Shown here in pieces: positions 6,484 to 11,302 of a stretch of 11,302 nt of DNA. The position numbers and the translations under genes are program-made. The first letter of the stretch is position 1; each line of letters begins with the position of its first letter. The DNA comes from Candidatus Dormiibacterota bacterium. Lineage in GTDB: Bacteria; Chloroflexota; Dormibacteria; Aeolococcales; Aeolococcaceae. Under the pieces are notes generated by a model that did no database searches, was not told the origin of the DNA, and saw only the letters and a program-made list of their open reading frames with translations. The stretch spans positions 812 through 12,113 of the forward strand of contig PLDZ01000082.1 of NCBI GenBank assembly GCA_003136295.1. The letters run 5' to 3'.

Positions 6484-7368
6484 ATGAGTCTCATCGTCGC
6501 CGCCTTCGGCTTTGGCCTCGTCTCCATGTCGATCATCGCCATCTCGGCGGTCGGCTTCACGATGCAGTTCGGCATCACGAACATGATCAACCTGGCTTAC
6601 GGACAGGTGATGATCGCCTCGGCGTACGCCGCCTACGCCGTGAACAACGCCGGGGTGAGCATCTGGCTGGCGCTGCCGGTCGGCGCCGTATTCGGGGCGG
6701 TGTTCTCGTTCCTGCTCAACCGGCTGATCTACGCGCCGTTCCAGCGAAAGGGAACGAACCTGATCGGCATGGTGATCATCTCGCTGGCAGTCTCGCTGGT
6801 CATCGCCAACGTGATGCTCCCGATCGTCGGGTACTACAGCGTGTCCTACCACCAAAACCCCGGCACGACGTACCACCTGGGGTCGATCGCCCTGACCGGG
6901 GCGCAGCTCGCGATCATCGCGGTGGCCGTCGTCGTGATGCTGGCCATCTACGCGTTGCTCCGATTCACGAGGCTGGGCAAGGCGATGCGAGCCACTGCCG
7001 CCAACCCGACTCTCGCCCGGAACTGCGGCATCCCCACGGCCCGCGTGGTGGATCTCGCGTGGCTCATCACCGGTGCACTCTGCGGCGTTGCCGGCACCGT
7101 TGCGGGCATGAACTCCGACTCGTTCTCGGTGGCGAGCGGCTCTGAATTCCTCATCCCGATCATCGCGGCATCCATCCTCGGTGGGGCCGGGAGCCCATAC
7201 GGGGCGATGATCGGTGCGGTGCTCATCGGCGAGATGACCGAGATCAGCGCCGCGATCATCTCTCCGGAGTACAAGCAGGTCGTCGCCTTCGCCGTCCTGG
7301 TCCTGGTGATGGTGCTCAGGCCGCAGGGACTGCTCGCCAAGCGAGGCGCACTCGCGGCAGCCGGGTGA
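6484..7368 (+). CDS. livH: Liv-type ABC transporter permease, LivH-like
   Basis: This 294-residue inner-membrane permease is one half of the importer channel. It has about eight hydrophobic helices. Near the N-terminus is MQFGITNMINLAYGQ (27-41), the characteristic LivH segment. The cytoplasmic coupling region reads RLGKAMRATAANPTLARNCGI (163-183), the conserved LGGAGSPYGAMIGA (232-245) precedes the last helices, and the chain ends with the family RPQGLL motif (279-284). The length is typical. The ATG is preceded by GGGGG 8 nt upstream rather than a canonical site. Its TGA overlaps the GTG of the next permease, implying translational coupling. The symbol denotes family position in the transporter, not proven branched-chain amino acid transport. 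Confidence 0.95.
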   Translation: MSLIVAAFGFGLVSMSIIAISAVGFTMQFGITNMINLAYGQVMIASAYAAYAVNNAGVSIWLALPVGAVFGAVFSFLLNRLIYAPFQRKGTNLIGMVIISLAVSLVIANVMLPIVGYYSVSYHQNPGTTYHLGSIALTGAQLAIIAVAVVVMLAIYALLRFTRLGKAMRATAANPTLARNCGIPTARVVDLAWLITGALCGVAGTVAGMNSDSFSVASGSEFLIPIIAASILGGAGSPYGAMIGAVLIGEMTEISAAIISPEYKQVVAFAVLVLVMVLRPQGLLAKRGALAAAG

Positions 7369-8354
7369 CCTACTACGTCACCACGCTTCTGGTCTATGCA
7401 GCCGTCGACATCCTTGCCTGCCTGGCGATCAGCCTGCAGTTTGGCGTGTCCGGCATCGTCAACTTCAGCTTCATCATCTTCCAGGCGGCCGGTGCCTACA
7501 CGGCGGCCGTGCTGTCGCTGCCACGCGACACCGCGAACGGCGGCTTTCAGACATACATCCTCGGGCTGAACCTGAGCTTTCCCATTCCCTGGATCGCCGC
7601 GACGCTGGTCGGCGCGCTGCTCGCCCCGCCGATCGGCCTCGTGGTGCTGCGGCGGCTGCGCAGCGACTACCAGGCGATCGCGATGCTGGTGCTCTCAGTG
7701 ATCGCCAGCCTCGTGGTCACGAACACGCCCGCGTTCCTAGACGGCGCCGCCGGCCTCGCGCTCGTTCCTCAGCCACTTTCTGACAAGTTCAACCCATACT
7801 CCGACGGCTACCACTGGGCGTACACCGCGGGGGCGCTCGTCCTGGCGGTGATCGTGTTCTTCATCGTGCAGCGGATCATCAACTCGCCATACGGGCGCTC
7901 CCTGCGCGCCATGCGCGAGAACGAGGTTGCGGCAAAGGCGCTCGGCAAGAACGCCGTGGCCATGAAGATGTCCGTGTTCGTCGTCGGGGGGGCGATCGCC
8001 GGCTTGAGCGGCGCCATCCTGGTTGGTTTCATCACCACCTGGGCACCTTCGACCTGGCTCTATCCGGAAACGCTCATTCTCTTCGCCGCCGTGATCGTGG
8101 GGGGCCGTGGCAACAACTATGGCGCGGTGCTCGGCGCGCTCCTCGTCCCGGTCGGATTTGAAGAAGCGACTCGCTACCTGCCGACGTTCGGGCCGCCCGG
8201 GCTCATCCCCGCGCTGGAGTGGGTGTGCATCGGCGGGTTGATTCTCGGGTTCCTCTGGTTCCGGCCACGCGGGGTCCTGCCCGAGCAGCGTCGTGTGTTC
8301 GCGGCACGGCCGAAGCCGATCGAGGCGACGGAGCAATATGCCGGTCGAGACTGA
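7365..8354 (+). CDS. livM: Liv-type ABC transporter permease, LivM-like
   Basis: This 329-residue second permease of the importer starts with GTG in a GTGA overlap with livH. Family landmarks are SLQFGVSGIVNFSFIIFQAAGAY (23-45), a GAAGL segment (127-131) where many LivM proteins have GGTxGL, and the coupling region SPYGRSLRAMRENEVAAKALG (174-194). GGRGNNYGAVLGA (247-259) and the closing RPRGVLP (300-306) follow. About eight to nine membrane helices are present, with an extracytoplasmic loop around 132-150 rich in Pro, Tyr and Asp. The C-terminal 25 residues are hydrophilic and basic, and their coding region overlaps the start of livG. It should pair with the LivH-like subunit and the two ATPases below. 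Confidence 0.95.
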   Translation: MTYYVTTLLVYAAVDILACLAISLQFGVSGIVNFSFIIFQAAGAYTAAVLSLPRDTANGGFQTYILGLNLSFPIPWIAATLVGALLAPPIGLVVLRRLRSDYQAIAMLVLSVIASLVVTNTPAFLDGAAGLALVPQPLSDKFNPYSDGYHWAYTAGALVLAVIVFFIVQRIINSPYGRSLRAMRENEVAAKALGKNAVAMKMSVFVVGGAIAGLSGAILVGFITTWAPSTWLYPETLILFAAVIVGGRGNNYGAVLGALLVPVGFEEATRYLPTFGPPGLIPALEWVCIGGLILGFLWFRPRGVLPEQRRVFAARPKPIEATEQYAGRD

Positions 8355-9156
8355 CGCGCTTGCTGCGACGCCCGCCGCCGACCCGCAGCCTTCCGCTGAG
8401 CGCCCGCTTCTGGTTGCCAGCCACGTCAGCAGACACTTTGAGGGCGTGCGCGCCGTCGAGGATGTCTCCATCGACGTGCTTCCCGGCCGCATCACCGGTC
8501 TCATCGGTCCGAACGGCGCCGGCAAGTCGACGTTCCTCGCCGTGCTCGCGGGCACACTGCCTGCAAGCTCCGGCACGATCATCTTGGACGGGGACGATGT
8601 GACTGCACTCCCAGCGTTCCGGCGCGCCCGGCGCGGCCTGGTGCGCACCTTTCAGCTCCCGTCCGAATTTGCTCAACTGACGGTCATCGAGAATCTGCTC
8701 GCGGCAGCGCCGACCAATCGTGGTGATTCACTCAGGGGCGCGCTGCTGGGCAAGCGCTATTGGAGGGCGGACGAGAACCGCCTGGTCGAACAGGCGCGGG
8801 ACCTGCTCGACCGCTTCCGGATGAGCGCCAAGGAATCGGACTATGCGAGTTCCCTGAGCGGCGGCCAGAAGCGCCTCGTCGAGATCATGCGCGCGCTGAT
8901 GCTCCAACCCCGGCTCCTGCTCCTCGATGAGCCCATGTCGGGCGTGCACCCTTCGATCGTCGGGGAGATCGCCGACTACTGCGAGTCGCTTCGCGACGAT
9001 GGCTTGACCATCCTGATGGTCGAGCACGAGCTGCACATGATCGAGCGAATGTGCAACCCCGTGATCGTCATGGCGCAGGGAAGCGTCATCGGCCAGGGGA
9101 CCATGACGGCCCTTCGCCAGCAACGCGAAATTGTTGACGCCTACCTTGTCGGATAA
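8338..9156 (+). CDS. livG: Liv-type ABC transporter ATP-binding protein, LivG-like
   Basis: This 272-residue ATPase energises the importer on the cytoplasmic side. Motifs are Walker A GPNGAGKST (57-65), Q-loop Q106 in RTFQ, signature LSGGQ (173-177), Walker B LLLLDEP (193-199) and H-loop H230 in VEHELHMIE. The D-loop region reads M-S-G-V-H-P-S rather than the A-A-G-L-N-P common in LivG. The ATG at 8338 has GGAG 4 nt ahead and is chosen over an upstream in-frame ATG at 8293, which would only add an Arg/Ser-rich stretch antiparallel to livM coding sense. The gene overlaps livM by 17 nt. Residues 1-23 form a Pro/Ala-rich extension before the first strand (LLVASHVS), longer than in enteric LivG. 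Confidence 0.95.
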   Translation: MPVETDALAATPAADPQPSAERPLLVASHVSRHFEGVRAVEDVSIDVLPGRITGLIGPNGAGKSTFLAVLAGTLPASSGTIILDGDDVTALPAFRRARRGLVRTFQLPSEFAQLTVIENLLAAAPTNRGDSLRGALLGKRYWRADENRLVEQARDLLDRFRMSAKESDYASSLSGGQKRLVEIMRALMLQPRLLLLDEPMSGVHPSIVGEIADYCESLRDDGLTILMVEHELHMIERMCNPVIVMAQGSVIGQGTMTALRQQREIVDAYLVG

Positions 9157-9940
9157 CGCTGCGGCGGTGTCCGCGAAGCGGCCGGATCCGCTCCTGCGCG
9201 CCGAAGGGATCACCGCCGGTTACGGTGGTGTCCCCGTCATCCAGGACGTCTCGTTGAGCGTCGGACCGGGCGAAATCGTCGCCATCATCGGGCCCAACGG
9301 CGCCGGGAAGAGCACGCTGCTGAAGGCACTGGTCGGCATTCTCCGGGTCACCAGCGGCCGGATCATGCTCGGCGACCAGGAGGTCACCAACCGCCGTCCC
9401 GAAGAGCTTGCGCGTCGAGGAGTCGGGTACGTGCCTCAGGTGCAGGACATCTTCGAGCCGATGACCGTGCTCGAGAATCTCGAAATGGGTGGCTATCTCC
9501 TGCCCGCCGCAACGATTCGCGCTCGGGTGCCGGAGGTGGTCGAGGTCTTTCCCGCACTCAAGCCGATGCTCAAACGCCGGGCGGACAAGCTGAGTGGTGG
9601 CGAACGCAAGATGCTCGCCATCGCGCGCGTCCTGATGCTCGATCCCAAGGTGCTGATTCTCGACGAGCCGACGGCGAACCTCGCACCGCAACTGGCCGAC
9701 AAGCTCCTCCGCGAGCAGGTCAACGGCCTCGGCGCCCTCGGCAAGGCGGTGTTGCTTGTGGAGCAACGCGCGCGTGCCGCGCTCGAGATCGCGGCATATA
9801 CGTCCGTTCTCGTGTCTGGATCGATCCGTATGGAAGGTCAGCCCGGCGAACTCCTCGATCGCCAGGATTTCGAGGAACTGTTTTTGGGAGCGGCGACGAG
9901 TCTCAGTTCAGCGTCGAGCTCGGAGGCGAACAAGGTATGA
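9131..9940 (+). CDS. livF: Liv-type ABC transporter ATP-binding protein, LivF-like
   Basis: This is the second ATPase of the importer, 269 residues if read from the TTG at 9131. Motifs are Walker A GPNGAGKST (54-62), Q-loop Q103 in YVPQ, signature LSGGE (154-158) and Walker B VLILDEP (174-180). LLVEQRARAAL (208-218) has the H-loop position occupied by Gln, as is normal in LivF. The start is uncertain: TTG at 9131, 9134 or 9146 and GTG at 9167 all lie ahead of the first conserved strand (LLRAEGITAGYGG), and none has a clear ribosome binding site. Starts at 9131-9146 overlap livG, so translation probably depends on coupling. The C-terminus ends in a Ser-rich tail (256-265), longer than in typical LivF. 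The TGA overlaps the ATG of the next gene. Confidence 0.94.
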   Translation: MLTPTLSDNAAAVSAKRPDPLLRAEGITAGYGGVPVIQDVSLSVGPGEIVAIIGPNGAGKSTLLKALVGILRVTSGRIMLGDQEVTNRRPEELARRGVGYVPQVQDIFEPMTVLENLEMGGYLLPAATIRARVPEVVEVFPALKPMLKRRADKLSGGERKMLAIARVLMLDPKVLILDEPTANLAPQLADKLLREQVNGLGALGKAVLLVEQRARAALEIAAYTSVLVSGSIRMEGQPGELLDRQDFEELFLGAATSLSSASSSEANKV

Positions 9941-10845
9941 AACTCCTCATGTTTCGCGATGGTGGGACGGCACGCCTGGGTGTGGGAAGTGACGGCGCAA
10001 CCGACGAGATCGTCGACGTCGGCGCCGCGGCCAACGGGTCCGGGGCCGATGCGCTCCCGACGACCATCCTCGGTGTCATCGACGCAGGTGACGGGGGCCT
10101 CGACCGCCTGCGTGTCCTCGCGTCCTCAGCACCTGCGAGCGCCATTCGTCGCATTGCTGACCTGACCCTGCTGCCGCCGTTCGATCCGCCGCGCGGCAAC
10201 GTCCTCGCGATCGGTCGTAACTACCAGAAGCATGCCGAGGAAGGCGCACGCGCGCTCAACACCGAGGTGGGCCCTCCGACCATCTTCACGAAGGCGATCA
10301 CCACGATCAGTGCGCCATACGCGGACATCCGCATCGACCCGTCGGTGAGCACCAAGATCGACTGGGAGGTCGAGCTCGGCGTGGTCATCGGACGTCGCGG
10401 CGCCAACATCAAGCGGCAGGACGCGCTCGGCCACATCTTCGGCTACACGGTGCTCAATGATGTGACCGCACGTGACATCCAGAACGGATGGGGCGGTCAG
10501 TGGTTCAAGGGCAAGAGCCTCGACGGATCGTGCCCGGTCGGGCCATGGATCGTGACTCGCGATGAGGTGGCCGACGTGCAGGCGCTGCACCTGCAGCTGC
10601 GGATCAATGGCGAGGTCAAGCAGGATGCGAGCAGCCGCGACATGATCTACCCCGTGGACGCGATCATCGAGTGGCTCTCCGTCGGCATGACCCTGCTTCC
10701 CGGGATGCTGATCGCGACCGGCACACCGGAGGGCGTTGGGTTTGCGCGCACCCCACCGGAATATCTGCAGCCGGGCGACGTCATGGAGTCGGAGATCGAG
10801 GGCATCGGGACGCTCCGCAACGCGGTGGTGGCGTCGCCGGCCTGA
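9937..10845 (+). CDS. Fumarylacetoacetate hydrolase (FAH)-family enzyme
   Basis: This 302-residue cytoplasmic enzyme carries an FAH catalytic domain over about 87-300 behind a small N-terminal domain. Conserved parts are AIGRNYQKHAEE (91-102), the metal-ligand set E144 and E146 in DWEVELGVVIG plus D175 in LNDVTARD, QWFKGKSLDG (188-197) followed by PVGPWIVT, and TGTPEGVGFAR (261-271). The family hydrolyses, hydrates or decarboxylates 2-oxo or 1,3-diketo acids using a divalent metal. Members include 2-oxohepta-3-ene-1,7-dioate hydratase/isomerase, ureidoglycolate lyase-like proteins and acylpyruvases, and the sequence does not decide between them. It starts in an ATGA overlap with livF, with GGAGG 10 nt upstream, and its TGA shares an A with the ATG of the aldolase-like gene. 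The placement suggests it acts on the imported compound or a breakdown product of it. Confidence 0.94.
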   Translation: MKLLMFRDGGTARLGVGSDGATDEIVDVGAAANGSGADALPTTILGVIDAGDGGLDRLRVLASSAPASAIRRIADLTLLPPFDPPRGNVLAIGRNYQKHAEEGARALNTEVGPPTIFTKAITTISAPYADIRIDPSVSTKIDWEVELGVVIGRRGANIKRQDALGHIFGYTVLNDVTARDIQNGWGGQWFKGKSLDGSCPVGPWIVTRDEVADVQALHLQLRINGEVKQDASSRDMIYPVDAIIEWLSVGMTLLPGMLIATGTPEGVGFARTPPEYLQPGDVMESEIEGIGTLRNAVVASPA

Positions 10846-11302
10846 TGTCGGACGCCGAGCGGCCATCGGGTGCGGAGCGACACCCGGCCGTGGCCACGCT
10901 CGCCGCTCACGGCGTCGCCGCGGCACACGAGGCGTACGGCAGAGCCGGTCTCCTCGACCCGGCCATCCGTCCGATCCAGCAGGGCGTCCGTGTTGCCGGT
11001 CCGGCGGTGACAGCGCTCTGCCCGCGGGCGGACAACCTGATGATTCACATGGCGGTCGAGCAGTGCCGCCCCGGTGACGTGCTGGTCGTGGCGACAATGC
11101 CGCCCGGTGACGCTTCCGGCGTCATCGGGGAGTTGCTGGCAACGTCGCTGCGCGCACATGGGGTGATCGGCGCGGTCGTCGACGCGGGGGTGCGCGACGT
11201 GTACGAGTTGCGCGCGATGGGTTTCCCCGTCTGGTCGCGATGGATCACGGCTCAGGGAACGACCAAACACGGGCCTGGGGCAGTGAATCGCACGATGGTG
11301 TG
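10845..11302 (+). CDS. RraA-like / HMG-CHA aldolase-family protein, 3'-truncated
   Basis: The ATG overlaps the FAH stop codon (TGATG), and the frame stays open to the right edge, giving 152 residues of a protein that usually has a little over 200. The RraA/HMG-aldolase fold is recognised from GVRVAGPAVTALCPRADNLMIHMAVEQ (47-73), CRPGDVLVV (74-82), GELLATSLRAHGVIGAVVDAGVRD (95-118) and MGFPVWSR (125-132). R117 and D118 match the Arg/Asp pair at the metal and pyruvate site of 4-hydroxy-4-methyl-2-oxoglutarate / 4-carboxy-4-hydroxy-2-oxoadipate aldolases. E96 lies in the adjacent conserved helix. These class II aldolases release pyruvate late in gallate and protocatechuate 4,5-cleavage routes and also decarboxylate oxaloacetate. 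RraA proper, an RNase E inhibitor, shares the fold but would be out of context here. The exact substrate is unproven. Confidence 0.9.
   Translation, partial: MSDAERPSGAERHPAVATLAAHGVAAAHEAYGRAGLLDPAIRPIQQGVRVAGPAVTALCPRADNLMIHMAVEQCRPGDVLVVATMPPGDASGVIGELLATSLRAHGVIGAVVDAGVRDVYELRAMGFPVWSRWITAQGTTKHGPGAVNRTMV

Noticed and set aside
5575..6876. Minus-strand ORF of 433 codons
   Set aside because: It is antisense to the binding-protein and livH-like genes. Its composition is dominated by Arg, Asp, His and Gly, typical of the reverse strand of a GC-rich coding region, and no domain is visible.
8293..8337. Upstream in-frame ATG for the livG-like gene at 8293
   Set aside because: It would add 15 Arg/Ser-rich residues overlapping livM, with no ribosome binding site. 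The ATG at 8338 has GGAG at suitable spacing.
10126..11097. Minus-strand ORF of 323 codons opposite the FAH and aldolase-like genes
   Set aside because: It is antisense to two clearly recognised enzymes and shows the Arg/His/Asp-rich composition of a shadow frame.
10845..11302. Interpretation of the last gene as a true RraA (RNase E activity regulator)
   Set aside because: The fold is shared, but the operon context with an FAH-fold enzyme and importer, and the conserved R117-D118 pair, fit the aldolase branch better.

Overview
The window is GC-rich and densely coded, with many GTG starts and short gaps or overlaps between genes. The lipoprotein leader ends in an LAAC lipobox followed by a Ser/Gly-rich linker, and the first gene is a CopD-type membrane protein with an extracytoplasmic C-terminal domain. 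These features suggest an actinobacterial or related high-GC bacterium (for example Actinomycetota such as Thermoleophilia, or a Dormibacterota/Chloroflexota-like lineage). No rRNA, tRNA or marker gene is present to fix this, so the taxonomy is inference. I see no CRISPR array, insertion sequence, tRNA, prophage or plasmid feature.

Left part (1-3108): the 3' portion of a CopD-family copper-handling membrane protein (+) meets an alpha/beta-fold hydrolase (-) tail to tail. A VOC-superfamily protein (+) is divergent from the hydrolase. It runs tail to tail into a small two-CxxC zinc-ribbon ORF (-), which lies just behind a two-domain ChrA-type chromate transporter (-).

Middle (3106-5130): chrA and a GntR/FCD-family regulator lie on the minus strand with a 46-nt gap. 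The regulator is divergent from a large plus-strand operon. The short region between them carries nested ATTGT/ACAAT inverted repeats that look like the regulator's operator.

Right part (5134-11302, continuing past the edge): one tightly packed operon encodes a complete branched-chain-amino-acid-type (HAAT) ABC importer: lipoprotein binding protein, two permeases (LivH- and LivM-like) and two ATPases (LivG- and LivF-like). A fumarylacetoacetate-hydrolase-fold enzyme follows, then an RraA-like/HMG-CHA-aldolase-like protein cut by the window end. All junctions after livH are stop/start overlaps. My reading is a regulated uptake-and-degradation operon. The importer probably carries an aromatic or organic acid rather than branched-chain amino acids, and its carbon would pass through a 2-oxo acid handled by the FAH-fold and aldolase-type enzymes. 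The families are clear from sequence; the substrate is not. I did not find a wholly new system here. The best leads are the operator cluster, the orphan catabolic operon and the small zinc-ribbon ORF.
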